The translations under genes and the position numbers were made by a program. This document shows, one piece after another, positions 8,657 to 16,720 of a stretch of 64,000 nucleotides of DNA. Source of the stretch: Halomarina halobia (GTDB lineage: Archaea > Halobacteriota > Halobacteria > Halobacteriales > Haloarculaceae); contig NZ_CP119993.1 in the NCBI RefSeq assembly GCF_029338575.1, forward strand, positions 496,001 to 560,000. Direction: 5' to 3'. Numbering within the stretch: position 1 is the stretch's first letter; every line of letters begins with the position of its first letter. The notes under the pieces are model-generated. The model was not told the origin of the DNA and did not search any database. It saw nothing but the letters and a program-made list of their open reading frames with translations.

Positions 8657-9961
8657 TCAGTCGAGACCCTCGACGCGCTCGACGTTCAGGCCGTGCTCGA
8701 CGACGGTGACCCCGTCGAGGTCGTCGAGCGCCGCGAGCACGTCCCCGAGGTGGGCGGGACCGCTCCCCTCGACGCCGATCCGAACCGGCGTGCGGTTAGG
8801 GTCGTCGGCCGCGCCCGGTCGCGCGCGTTCGAGGGCGTCGAGTTCCGCACCGCACCCCTCGACGGTCCGCGCCACGTCGCCGAGGGCGGTCGGCCACCCC
8901 GCGAGTCCGAGGCGCGCCTCGACGTAGCGGCCGAGTCCCGACAACCCGGTTCGAGCGAGTTCGGCGTGGTCGGTGAGGTTCGCGTTCCCGCCGGAGACGA
9001 CGGCCGCGACCCGCTCGCCCTCGACGTCGACCGCGCCCGAGAGGAGCGCGGCGACGGGTGCCGCGCCGGCCGCTTCCGCGACGGTCTTCGCCCGCTCGGC
9101 GAGCAGCGTCGTGGCGACCGCGAGGTCGACGTCGCTCACCGTCACGACGTCGTCGACGCGCTCTCGCATCACGGCGAACGTCTTCCCCAGCAGCCGGACG
9201 TCCGCGATCCCCTCGGCGACGGTGTCGACCTCGGAGAGCACGCGGATCTCGTCGCGGTCGAGCGACGGCTTCGCGTGGGCGGCCCCCTCGGGCTGGACGC
9301 CCACGACGCGGACGTCGGGGTCGCGGGCCTTCAGCGCCGTCGCGATCCCGGAGACGAGCCCGCCGCCGCCGACGGAGACGAGGACGGTGTCGAGGCCCGG
9401 AGCCTGTTCGACGAGTTCGAGGCCGACCGTCCCCTGCCCGGCGATGACGCCCTCGTCGTCGAACGGGTGGACGAACTCCCGATCCTCCTCCTCGGCGAGG
9501 TCGAGGGCGTGCTCGTAGGAGCGCTCGTAGTCCGCCCCCTCGACGACGACCCTCGCGCCGTACCCCCGCGTGGCCTCGATCTTCGCCGCCGGCGTCACCT
9601 CGGGGACGACGACGGTGGCGTCGACGTCGAGCGCCCGCCCGGCGAGCGCGACGCCCTGCGCGTGGTTGCCGGCGCTGGCGGCGACGACCCCGCGCTCGCG
9701 GACCGCCGGGGGGAGCTGGGCCATCGCGTTGTACGCGCCGCGGATCTTGAACGAGCCGGTGCGCTGTGTGTTCTCCAGTTTGAGGTGGACCGCGTCGGCG
9801 CCGCTGCGCTCTGCGAACGTGGTCGACCCGTCGAGGGGCGTCCGGTGGACGACGCCCTCGAGGCGGTCGCGGGCGGCCTCGACGTCGGCGACGGTGACGA
9901 CCTCGTCCGCCGCCGGGATCGCGTCCGCGGTCGCGTCGTCGGGCTCCGACGACGGGCTCAC
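8657..9961 (-). CDS. Threonine ammonia-lyase-like PLP enzyme (IlvA/TdcB/EutB type)
   Basis: A 434-residue fold type II PLP enzyme. The cofactor lysine is in KLENTQRTGSFKIRGAYNA, the asparagine loop in ASAGNHAQGVA, and the Gly-rich phosphate cup in LVSVGGGGLVSG. Residues about 330-434 form a C-terminal regulatory ACT-like domain. It deaminates threonine or serine to 2-oxo acids. The related EutB acts in hydroxyectoine breakdown, where a hydroxylated diaminobutyrate intermediate needs such a dehydratase. The start codon overlaps the stop of the M20 deacetylase gene by four bases, so the two are co-translated, the deacetylase first. A RidA gene nearby would handle its enamine products. Confidence 0.88.
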   Translation of the reverse strand: MSPSSEPDDATADAIPAADEVVTVADVEAARDRLEGVVHRTPLDGSTTFAERSGADAVHLKLENTQRTGSFKIRGAYNAMAQLPPAVRERGVVAASAGNHAQGVALAGRALDVDATVVVPEVTPAAKIEATRGYGARVVVEGADYERSYEHALDLAEEEDREFVHPFDDEGVIAGQGTVGLELVEQAPGLDTVLVSVGGGGLVSGIATALKARDPDVRVVGVQPEGAAHAKPSLDRDEIRVLSEVDTVAEGIADVRLLGKTFAVMRERVDDVVTVSDVDLAVATTLLAERAKTVAEAAGAAPVAALLSGAVDVEGERVAAVVSGGNANLTDHAELARTGLSGLGRYVEARLGLAGWPTALGDVARTVEGCGAELDALERARPGAADDPNRTPVRIGVEGSGPAHLGDVLAALDDLDGVTVVEHGLNVERVEGLD

Positions 9962-11238
9962 GGTGGGTCCTCCGCGACGGCGAGGATCGAACCGGCGAGC
10001 ACCTCGACGCCGGTCTCCAGGCTGCGCTCGTCCACGTCGAACGTCGGCGTGTGGTGGCTCGTGGGGTGGTCGGTGCCGACGACGAGGTAGGACGCGAGCC
10101 CGCCCGCCTCCTGGACGCGCCGCATGAGGAAGGTAGCGTCCTCGCTCGCGCCGAAGTCAGCGGTGGGGACGACGGCGTCCACGCCGTCCACGCCGCGGGC
10201 GACGTCGGCCACGACGTCGACGAGTTCGGGGTCGCTGTCGGCGCGCGGGCTCTCGCTCACGACCTCGACGTCGGCCGCGCAGCCGTGCATCTCCGCGGCG
10301 GTCTCGAACGTCCGCCGGAGGCGATCCTTCGCGTACTCCATGAGCTCGGTCGTCTCGCCGCGCGCCTCGGCGACGGCCTCGACGCGCTCAGCGACGACGT
10401 TGCTCGCGGTGCCGCCCTCGACCCGCCCGACGTTCACGCGGGTCATCCCGTCCGCGTGGCGGGGGATGCCGTAGGCGTTCTGGATGGCGGTGCCGAGCGC
10501 CTGGATCGCGTTGTCGCCGTCCTGGGGGGCCTTCCCGGCGTGGGCCGCCGTGCCGCGGATCGTCGCGTCGACGTGGCACATCGCCAGCGGGCGCTCGATG
10601 CCGGCGACGACCTCGCCGGTCGGGTGATCGAGGCCGACGTGGGCGGCCAACAGGTAGTCGAGGTCGGCGGCATACCCGCTCTCCGCCATCGGGTAGCCGC
10701 CGCCCGACACCTCCTCGGCGGGCTGGAAGAACACTACGAGTCGCCCGGCGAAGCCGCGCTCCTCGATCGCTTCGAGCGCGGCGAGCCCCCAGGTCATGTG
10801 GACGTCGTGTCCGCAGGCGTGCATCGTCTCGCCGGTCTCCGAGCGGAACCCCTCGGCGGTCGGCGCGTGGTCCCCGTCCGCGGCCTCCTCGACGTAGAGC
10901 CCGTCGATGTCGACCCGGAGGCCGACCGTCGGCCCCTCACCCCGGTCGAGGACGGCCACGACGCCGGTGTTTCCGCCGGCCATCCGTTCGAGGAGGCCGG
11001 GATCCGCGCCGCGGTCCCGCGCGCGGTCGAACCACTCGTCGAGTTCGTCCGCCGCCGGGACGGCCATCCGGTCGTCGGGGTCGTACGCCTCCGCGCCGAC
11101 GGCGATCTCGTCGACGTCGAGGTCCTCCAGTTCCTCGACGAGCCGGGCGGTCGTGTAGAACTCGCACCAGCCGGGCTCGGGGTACCGGTGGAGGTCGCGT
11201 CGCAGGTCGCTCAGTCGCCCGCGTATCGACTCTGCCAT
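9958..11238 (-). CDS. M20 family amidohydrolase/deacetylase (AbgB/DoeB2-like)
   Basis: A 426-residue metallohydrolase of the M20D group. The zinc-site region is visible as GETMHACGHDVHMT, followed by FFQPAEEVSGGG, then a dimerisation insert and a C-terminal ligand histidine in DHPTSHHTP. These enzymes remove acyl groups from N-acyl amino acids. DoeB2, a deacetylase of N-acetyl-diaminobutyrate in some ectoine pathways, is of this type. The start at 11238 (MAESIRG) was chosen because an AT-rich box (AGTTAAGTG, around 11263) lies at leaderless spacing; the longer frame to 11298 would include the promoter. First gene of a two-gene unit with the threonine-dehydratase-like gene. Confidence 0.88.
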   Translation of the reverse strand: MAESIRGRLSDLRRDLHRYPEPGWCEFYTTARLVEELEDLDVDEIAVGAEAYDPDDRMAVPAADELDEWFDRARDRGADPGLLERMAGGNTGVVAVLDRGEGPTVGLRVDIDGLYVEEAADGDHAPTAEGFRSETGETMHACGHDVHMTWGLAALEAIEERGFAGRLVVFFQPAEEVSGGGYPMAESGYAADLDYLLAAHVGLDHPTGEVVAGIERPLAMCHVDATIRGTAAHAGKAPQDGDNAIQALGTAIQNAYGIPRHADGMTRVNVGRVEGGTASNVVAERVEAVAEARGETTELMEYAKDRLRRTFETAAEMHGCAADVEVVSESPRADSDPELVDVVADVARGVDGVDAVVPTADFGASEDATFLMRRVQEAGGLASYLVVGTDHPTSHHTPTFDVDERSLETGVEVLAGSILAVAEDPP

Positions 11239-11271
11239 GCGCGACAGTGACACGGTCCACCCACTTAACTG

Positions 11272-11290
11272 CAGACGGTTTCCGCGTCTG
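11272..11290. promoter_or_regulatory. Inverted repeat between divergent deacetylase and dehydrogenase genes
   Basis: CAGACG and CGTCTG form 6-bp perfect arms separated by 7 bp. They lie just upstream of the probable TATA element of the M20 gene and upstream of the divergent dehydrogenase gene. It may be an operator for the island's IclR-type regulator, which is inference from position only. Confidence 0.35.
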
Positions 11291-11354
11291 TCGGACACGC
11301 GAAAGGACTAAGGTCCGAACTCGCGACCGTACGATCGCGAACGAGGGCATCCAC

Positions 11355-12326
11355 ATGACCGAGACACCGGACGTCGTCGTCCTCCGCGAGGGGACCGAAG
11401 GGCTGTCGATGGAATCGTACGCAGAGAAGCTGCGCGAGCGCCTCCCCGACCGGACGGTCGCGCTCGCCCGGACGCCGAGGCGGGAGCGCGAACTCGTCCC
11501 GGAGGCCCGGGTCGTCACGGGCATCACCGTCGACGACGACCTGCTCGACCGCGCCGAGCGCCTCGAACTGTTCGCCTGCACGTTCGCCGGCACCGACCAC
11601 GTTCCGATGGACGCCCTCGCCGAACGCGGGGTGGCCGTCACCAACGCCGGCGGCATCCACGCCCCGGGCATCGCCGAGCAGGCCATCGGCAACATGCTCG
11701 TGTTCGCCCGTCGGCTCCACGAGGGGTGGCGTCGCAAGGAGCGCGCGGAGTGGCGGCACTTCCAGTCGCGCGAGTTCACCGACAGCACGGTCACGGTCGT
11801 CGGGCTGGGGTCCATCGGCCGCGCGCTCGTACAGCGCCTCCGGGGGTTCGAGGTGGGGACGATCGGCGTCCGCTACACCCCCTCGAAGGGCGGTCCGACC
11901 GACGAGGTCGTGGGCTTCGACGACGACGCGATCCACGATTCCCTCTCGCGCAGCGAGTACGTCGTCCTCGCCTGCCCGCTCACCGACGCGACGCGAGGGC
12001 TGATCGGCGAGGCCGAACTGGCGACGATGCGGACCGACGCGGTGCTCGTCAACGTCGCCCGCGGCGGCCTCGTCGACACCGACGCGCTCGTGGCCGCGCT
12101 GCGCTCGAACGGGATCCGGGGGGCCGCGCTCGACGTGACCGACCCCGAACCGCTCCCCGCCGACCACCCCCTCTGGACCCTCGAGAACTGCCTCATCACG
12201 CCGCACACGGGGGGGCACACGCCGAGACACTGGGACCGGCTCGCCGACATCGTCGCGCGGAACGTCGAGCGACTCGACGCCGGGGCGGAGCTGGTAAACC
12301 TGGTGTACGCCCCGGGATCGCGCTGA
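11355..12326 (+). CDS. NAD-dependent D-2-hydroxyacid dehydrogenase
   Basis: A 323-residue member of the D-isomer 2-hydroxyacid dehydrogenase family, which interconverts 2-oxo acids and D-2-hydroxy acids. The Rossmann nucleotide site is VVGLGSIGRALVQ. The catalytic triad is present: Arg in NVARGGLVDTDAL, Glu in DVTDPEPLP and His in ITPHTGGHTP. The start at 11355 (MTETPDVVVL) begins at the conserved N-terminal strand; the frame is open further upstream without homology. It is divergent from the deacetylase gene and convergent with the ectoine hydrolase gene. Within the island it could reduce the 2-oxo acid formed by the dehydratase or an aminotransferase (inference). Confidence 0.9.
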   Translation: MTETPDVVVLREGTEGLSMESYAEKLRERLPDRTVALARTPRRERELVPEARVVTGITVDDDLLDRAERLELFACTFAGTDHVPMDALAERGVAVTNAGGIHAPGIAEQAIGNMLVFARRLHEGWRRKERAEWRHFQSREFTDSTVTVVGLGSIGRALVQRLRGFEVGTIGVRYTPSKGGPTDEVVGFDDDAIHDSLSRSEYVVLACPLTDATRGLIGEAELATMRTDAVLVNVARGGLVDTDALVAALRSNGIRGAALDVTDPEPLPADHPLWTLENCLITPHTGGHTPRHWDRLADIVARNVERLDAGAELVNLVYAPGSR

Positions 12327-12358
12327 CGACCGCCGATCCCCGCAGACGCCAACGGCGA

Positions 12359-13537
12359 TCAGACGCTGAACAACCGCCGGGGGAAGTCGGCGAGCGGTTC
12401 GGCACCGTTCGACGTGACGCGGAACGTCTCGCTCAACTCCACCCCGAAGTCCTCGAACCACAGCCCCGGGATGGTGTGGAACGTCATGTCCTCCTCGAGG
12501 ACCGTCTCGTCGCCGGGGCGGAGGCTCGCGGTGTGCTCGCCCCAGTCCGGCGGATAGCCCAGCCCCACGGAGTAGCCGATGCGATCTCCCTTCTCGATGC
12601 CGTACTTCGCCACGGTGTCCCGCCAGGCGCGCTCGACGGCCTCGCAGGTGACCCCGGGTTCCACCGCGTCGAGCGCCGCCTCCATCCCCTCGACGACGAT
12701 CTCGGCCGTCTCCTCGACCGCCGCCGGCGGATCGCCGACGAACGCAGTCCGGGCGAGGGGGGAGTGGTACCGGTGCCGACAGCCCGCCAGTTCGAGGATG
12801 ACGGGATCGCCGTCCTCGAACCGGCGGTCGGTCCAGGTGAGGTGGGGCGTGCCGGTGTGGTCGCCCGAGGGCATGAGCGGGACGATCGCGGGGTAGTCGC
12901 CGCCGTACTCGCCGGTCCCGTCGACGAGCGCGGCGTAGACGGCCTCGGCGACCTCGTACTCGGGGACGCCCTCCGCGACGGCGTCGAGGCCGGCCCGCAT
13001 CGCGTTCTCGGAGATGCGGGCGGCCTGACGCATGTACTCGAGTTCCCGCTCTGTCTTCGTCGCGCGCACCCAGTTGACCAGCAGCGTCGCGTCCTCTAAC
13101 TCGGCCTCCGGGAGGGTCTCCCGCAGGCGCGTGTATGACTTCGCCGTGAAGTAGTAGGCGTCCATCTCCAGCCCGATCCGGCCGTCGTCGACGCCGAGGT
13201 CAGCGAGCACCCCGGCGAAGAAGTCCATCGGGTGGAGGTCGCGGGGCGAGTGGACGTGGTCGTCGCTGTACGCCAGGATGTCCTCGTCGGCGAGGCTGGT
13301 CGTCGCCCGCGCCCCGTTGGCGTCCATGTCCCGACCGATCCACACCGGCCCGTCACGATCTCGGGTGATCACGACGCCCTGATGGACGTAGAACGACCAG
13401 CCGTCGTATCCGGTGAGGTAGTTCATGTTCGCCGGATCGCTCACGACGATCGCGTCCAGGTCGGCCTCGGCCATCCGCTCCCTGGTCCGGGCTATCCGCC
13501 GCTCGTACTCGTCGCCGTCGAAGACCGCTCGGGACAT
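12359..13537 (-). CDS. doeA: Ectoine hydrolase-like M24 family protein (DoeA/EutD)
   Basis: A 392-residue creatinase/prolidase-fold protein. The N-terminal domain shows NYLTGYDGWSFYVHQG and MDANGARATT, and HPMDFFAGVL follows. The catalytic domain has GGDYPAIVPLMPSG, HTGTPHLTW and ELAGCRHRYHSPLART. The last motif replaces the Asp/His/Glu metal ligands of true M24 peptidases. That metal-less pattern, as I recall the family, is characteristic of ectoine hydrolase (DoeA/EutD), which opens ectoine or 5-hydroxyectoine to N-acetyl-diaminobutyrates. Length matches that family. Neighbouring deacetylase, class III aminotransferase, dehydratase and BCCT genes support the same pathway. Creatinase is the main alternative. 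A deleted second copy lies at 59-526. Confidence 0.82.
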   Translation of the reverse strand: MSRAVFDGDEYERRIARTRERMAEADLDAIVVSDPANMNYLTGYDGWSFYVHQGVVITRDRDGPVWIGRDMDANGARATTSLADEDILAYSDDHVHSPRDLHPMDFFAGVLADLGVDDGRIGLEMDAYYFTAKSYTRLRETLPEAELEDATLLVNWVRATKTERELEYMRQAARISENAMRAGLDAVAEGVPEYEVAEAVYAALVDGTGEYGGDYPAIVPLMPSGDHTGTPHLTWTDRRFEDGDPVILELAGCRHRYHSPLARTAFVGDPPAAVEETAEIVVEGMEAALDAVEPGVTCEAVERAWRDTVAKYGIEKGDRIGYSVGLGYPPDWGEHTASLRPGDETVLEEDMTFHTIPGLWFEDFGVELSETFRVTSNGAEPLADFPRRLFSV

Positions 13538-14004
13538 AGTGGTGTCGTATCATGGGTTCGCGAAGGTGTCGCAAAAGCTTTTCGCGTGCGTCGAAAGCCG
13601 AACCCTCACGCGGTGTGGCCGACGCGCGTCCCGGTCGGACCGCGCGCCGTCCGTAGAGGGGGCGCGCGACGCTGGTCGGCGACTTCGCTGCTCGCCCGCG
13701 ACGGCAGTCGTTGACTCGAACCCTCCGAGACGTGCGTCTCCATCAAAAATAATTACTCGAGACGTGAGAGCGTATGTGTGGAACTGCCGCGTTCGCGATG
13801 GTGGTCACGTCGTCTACTGGAGCGCGGTACGCCACGCGCTCACCGACCTCGGGAAGACGACCGATGAAGCGCTCGGAGACGTCGCCGAGACGTGCCGGAG
13901 GCGTGGTCGAAACGGCGGAGACGGAGGGGAACGAGGGGGGCGGGACGAGCACGCACCCCGACGAAGAACAAGGCCTTTAGCGATGGGTCCGACAGTGTGA
14001 TCCG
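13538..14004. other. Intergenic region upstream of doeA and the metallophosphoesterase gene
   Basis: About 470 bp between two divergent genes. It contains the AAAAGCTTTT palindrome (13573-13582) in front of doeA. A CCTTTAGCG box near 13973-13981 lies at leaderless spacing to the phosphoesterase ATG. An AT-rich AAAAATAATTAC (13745-13756) precedes an ATG at 13774, which opens a 68-codon frame with no recognisable homology and atypical composition. I do not call that frame a gene. Confidence 0.5.
13573..13582. promoter_or_regulatory. Palindrome AAAAGCTTTT upstream of doeA
   Basis: A perfect 10-bp palindrome about 36 bp before the doeA start. On the minus strand it sits where promoter or operator elements are expected. 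A regulator site or part of the TATA/BRE region are both possible. Confidence 0.3.
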
Positions 14005-15339
14005 ATGGTCGGCAACGCCGACGATCGCGTCTACTACGTGATCAGCGACCTCCACATCGGCGGCGACGAGCAACTGGAGGAGGTCGAGTTCCTCGACGAG
14101 TTGCTCGGCTTCCTCGAGCGCCTGGAGCGGACCGACGAGGACGCCGAACTGGTGATCAACGGCGACGCCTTCGGCCTCTGGGAGTTCACCGCCGTCGAGG
14201 GGACCGAGAAGTTCGACGTCCTCGAGGAGACGTACCCGGAGCTGTTCGAACAGTTGCGCGCGACCGGCGAGAACGTCCCCGTCACGCTGTTGCCGGGGAA
14301 TCACGACCACGAACTCGCCGCCTACGAGGAGTACGTCGAGCGCTTCGACGAATACAACGTCGAGCTCGTCCAGACGGAGTCGATGGTTCGACCGGTCGGC
14401 GACTACGCGATCCACTTCGAACACGGCCACCAGCGGGACCCCAACAATCGGATCGAGAACTGGGGAGACCCCGACGCGACGCCGCTCGGTTACTACTACA
14501 ACACGCTCGTGACCAGCCGGGCGGGACAACTCTCCCACCGGGGTCGGTACAACTGGCTGAAGGACGTCCAGGCGGTCACGCCGACCGAGCGGATGCCGGT
14601 CTGGCTGTTCTCGAAGTACTTCTACCGCGAGATGAACCCGCTCCTGCGGTACGCCCTGGTCCCGTTCCTGCTCCTGTTCAACGTCAGCGCCGCCCTCGCG
14701 GTGTTCGCGGGGCTCGATCTGATCGGCGTCTGGTCGATACCCGTCGAGTGGATCACCGCGTTCCTCGGTCGGTTCGGCGCCGCGGGGACGGTGATCTGGT
14801 TCCTCCTCTGGATCAACGTGGCGGTCGCCGGACTGCTGTTGCTCGTGGGAATACCGCTGCACTTCCTGCGTCGAGACATCAGGAAGACGATCGACCGCTT
14901 CGGCGTCTTCGAGACCGAACTCACCGTCGACGCCGAGGCACCCTACGAGGAGGCCGCCCGCGAGGTCTTCGACGAGCGCCCGGAGACGGCGGTCTTCTGC
15001 TACGGCCACACCCACCGCCCGTCGGTGCAGGCGGTCGGGGAGGGGCTGGTAGTGAACAGCGGAACGTGGCTCAAGCGCCTCCACCGCCGCGACGGCGTCA
15101 TCGGCCTCCTGCCGCCGGTCTTCTACCCGTCCTATCAGCTGTGCGCCGTCCGCATCGCCGCGGGATCCGAGGGCGTGGTCGTCCGGTACGAGGCGATCGA
15201 GAAACCCAGCCCGGGGACGGAGGAGCTGACCCTCACCGAGCGCCTCCTCACGCTGGGTCGGAGACCGGACCCGGAGCTACCCGACCGGGCGGTCGCCCAG
15301 GGCGAGCTGACTGTCTCGGCCCCCGAGGCGGCCGAGTGA
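14005..15339 (+). CDS. Membrane-anchored calcineurin-like metallophosphoesterase
   Basis: A 444-residue protein with the five metallophosphatase motifs: SDLHIGGD, NGDAFGLWEF, LPGNHDHEL, HFEHGHQ and CYGHTHRPS. The Asp, Asn and His residues of these motifs bind two metal ions. Between the fourth and fifth motifs, at residues about 205-290, are two or three hydrophobic segments (LLRYALVPFLLLFNVSAALA and a later Trp/Leu/Val-rich stretch), which anchor the catalytic domain in the membrane. The arrangement recalls UDP-diacylglucosamine hydrolase-like enzymes, but the substrate in archaea is unknown. A TATA-like box 27 nt upstream of the ATG implies a leaderless mRNA. It is probably monocistronic. 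Confidence 0.85.
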   Translation: MVGNADDRVYYVISDLHIGGDEQLEEVEFLDELLGFLERLERTDEDAELVINGDAFGLWEFTAVEGTEKFDVLEETYPELFEQLRATGENVPVTLLPGNHDHELAAYEEYVERFDEYNVELVQTESMVRPVGDYAIHFEHGHQRDPNNRIENWGDPDATPLGYYYNTLVTSRAGQLSHRGRYNWLKDVQAVTPTERMPVWLFSKYFYREMNPLLRYALVPFLLLFNVSAALAVFAGLDLIGVWSIPVEWITAFLGRFGAAGTVIWFLLWINVAVAGLLLLVGIPLHFLRRDIRKTIDRFGVFETELTVDAEAPYEEAAREVFDERPETAVFCYGHTHRPSVQAVGEGLVVNSGTWLKRLHRRDGVIGLLPPVFYPSYQLCAVRIAAGSEGVVVRYEAIEKPSPGTEELTLTERLLTLGRRPDPELPDRAVAQGELTVSAPEAAE

Positions 15340-15779
15340 GCGGCCTGGGGTACCTACGTCCGCCCCCGAGGGCGGGGCTTCCACCGTGAGGGAGACGACC
15401 CCGCGTTATCACCGACGTTCACTCCAGCGATCTCCGTCGAGCGGCGTCTGACCCGCTTTTACCCCCCTCGACGATCGACCCGCCGACTCGTCGACGAGTT
15501 CGTTCTCCGCCGAGTAGACGGCGGCGCGAGAGACGATCTCGATCAACTAGTTCGGGAAGTTACTTCTAATATCAAATGGCCCGATTAGTCTCGACCGTTC
15601 GACTGCCCCGTTCTCCGAGTCGGGATCGCGAGCGATTCCCCATCCGTCACGATCGGAGGTGGTTCCGTTAGCCCGCATTCGCGGTACGGTTCGGCGACGG
15701 CGTCCGTCGTTCGTGACCGATCGCCGTGTCCCCCGGTCACTGCTCGACCCGGGCGGCGACGATCGACGGAGCGACCGAG
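15340..15779. other. Intergenic region, mostly without recognisable genes
   Basis: Contains the GC hairpin at 15353-15392 (separate entry) and a lower-GC stretch near 15555-15590. On the minus strand around 15460-15540 a short run reads EIVSRAAVYSAENELVDE, protein-like but unplaced, perhaps the end of a decayed gene. Nothing else could be supported. Confidence 0.4.
15353..15392 (-). repeat. GC hairpin resembling an IS200/IS605 (TnpB) right-end remnant
   Basis: On the minus strand the sequence reads GTGGAAGCCCCGCCCTCGGG, then GGCGGACG. It can form a stem CCGCCC/GGGCGG (15360-15365 with 15370-15375). As I recall, many haloarchaeal IS200/IS605-type elements end just after tnpB with a very similar GGAAGCCCCGCCC hairpin. 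No tnpA or tnpB frame adjoins it, so it would be an orphan end. A simple terminator hairpin of the upstream gene is the alternative. Confidence 0.4.
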
Positions 15780-16568
15780 CTACAGCGTCCCGAGGTCGAG
15801 CGGCGTGGCGGTTCGCCAGTACCGCTCGAACGATTCCTCCGCCCACGAACGGACGGTCGCGTCGTCGGTGTCGATCGACGCCCGCAGGACGCCGCTCCCG
15901 TCCCGCAGAAAGAGGTGGACGCTCCCGTCGGCGACCGTCGCCGCGAGTGGGATCTCCTCGTCCGTGATACGGATCTCCGCACCCTCGGACGTCAGCAGGT
16001 CCCGCAGTCGCCGCCGCAGTTGATCGTCGTCGGCGAGCGCGTCGATCGCGCTCGCGGAGAAGACGCCCCTGAACCGCTGCTCGCCCGTCGCGGTCCGCTC
16101 CCGGACGACGTCGAGGCTCTGCTCGTTGAACGCGTACGAGAAGATCGACACCTCCGCCGCGTCGCGGAGGAGATCGAGCGCCCGCGTGACCGGCGCGTTC
16201 GGCCGCACCTGGCTCGGAACGGTGATCGTCGCCGCCGAGAGGTGTCTGAGGTCGAAGGTCAGGGCGTCGGTCGGTAGCCACCGGACGATCGTGCGCAGCC
16301 GCCGTTCGGTCTCCATGATTTCGATCAGGTCGCCGAACCCCGTCGCGACCAGCCGACCGGTCGCCGTGACGGCGTACTCGCCCCCCTCGCGGACGACCCA
16401 CGCTCGGTCCTCGAAATCGCCGAGGATCCGGCCGAGCGTCGGTTGCGACGCGCCGGTCAGCTCGACGAGCTCGCGCCGGGTGCGCGGCCGCTCGGCGAGG
16501 AGCGCGAGCACGTCGACGCGGTTCCGCGAGAGCGCGAGGAACTCGATCTCCTCCAGCGTCGATTCCAT
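15780..16568 (-). CDS. Winged-helix regulator with FilR1-type middle domain
   Basis: A 262-residue haloarchaeal regulator. Residues about 5-75 are a winged helix-turn-helix (RRELVELTGASQPTLGRILG as recognition region). Residues about 120-250 match the FilR1 middle/DUF1724-like domain seen in many archaeal one-component regulators (SIFSYAFNEQSLDVVRERTA, then ADGSVHLFLRDGSGVLRAS). The ligand is unknown. It is divergent from the EamA exporter, and two GAAATNATTTC palindromes in the gap suggest that it controls itself and the exporter (inference). Confidence 0.85.
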   Translation of the reverse strand: MESTLEEIEFLALSRNRVDVLALLAERPRTRRELVELTGASQPTLGRILGDFEDRAWVVREGGEYAVTATGRLVATGFGDLIEIMETERRLRTIVRWLPTDALTFDLRHLSAATITVPSQVRPNAPVTRALDLLRDAAEVSIFSYAFNEQSLDVVRERTATGEQRFRGVFSASAIDALADDDQLRRRLRDLLTSEGAEIRITDEEIPLAATVADGSVHLFLRDGSGVLRASIDTDDATVRSWAEESFERYWRTATPLDLGTL

Positions 16569-16610
16569 AGCGGTAGCTCACACTCCTGTAACATATCGGT
16601 TTCGCACCGT

Positions 16611-16621
16611 GAAATAATTTC
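16611..16621. promoter_or_regulatory. Operator-like palindrome GAAATAATTTC (copy 1)
   Basis: The 11-bp GAAAT-A-ATTTC is a perfect inverted repeat around its central base, and flanking T and A extend it to TGAAATAATTTCA. It lies 43 bp upstream of the FilR1-type regulator start and matches a second copy 56 bp further on. Two equal palindromes in a divergent promoter are typical regulator sites. Confidence 0.6.
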
Positions 16622-16666
16622 ATAGCCTGAACTCCCGTTCCCCCCGCGGACCGACTTTCCTGTCGC

Positions 16667-16677
16667 GAAATGATTTC
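16667..16677. promoter_or_regulatory. Operator-like palindrome GAAATGATTTC (copy 2)
   Basis: Same motif as copy 1 with G at the centre. It lies immediately upstream of the TATAAAC box at 16688, where binding would affect the promoter for the EamA transcript. Confidence 0.6.
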
Positions 16678-16687
16678 TGAATTATTG

Positions 16688-16694
16688 TATAAAC
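16688..16694 (+). promoter_or_regulatory. TATA box for the EamA transcript
   Basis: TATAAAC is the best archaeal TATA match here. The predicted start of transcription, about 27 nt downstream, falls at 16718-16721, on the ATG of the 23-codon frame rather than near the transporter start (16789). Confidence 0.6.
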
Positions 16695-16720
16695 CTCGCC
16701 CGTCTACTCCGACGCACGTG

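Noticed and set aside
8546..10090. A 514-codon plus-strand frame over the threonine-dehydratase-like gene
   Set aside because: No homology; the minus-strand gene has clear PLP motifs.
13774..13980. A 68-codon frame after an AT-rich box
   Set aside because: The ATG has promoter-like spacing, but the translation is Ser/Thr/Arg-rich without domain and the frame overlaps the next promoter; kept only as intergenic comment.
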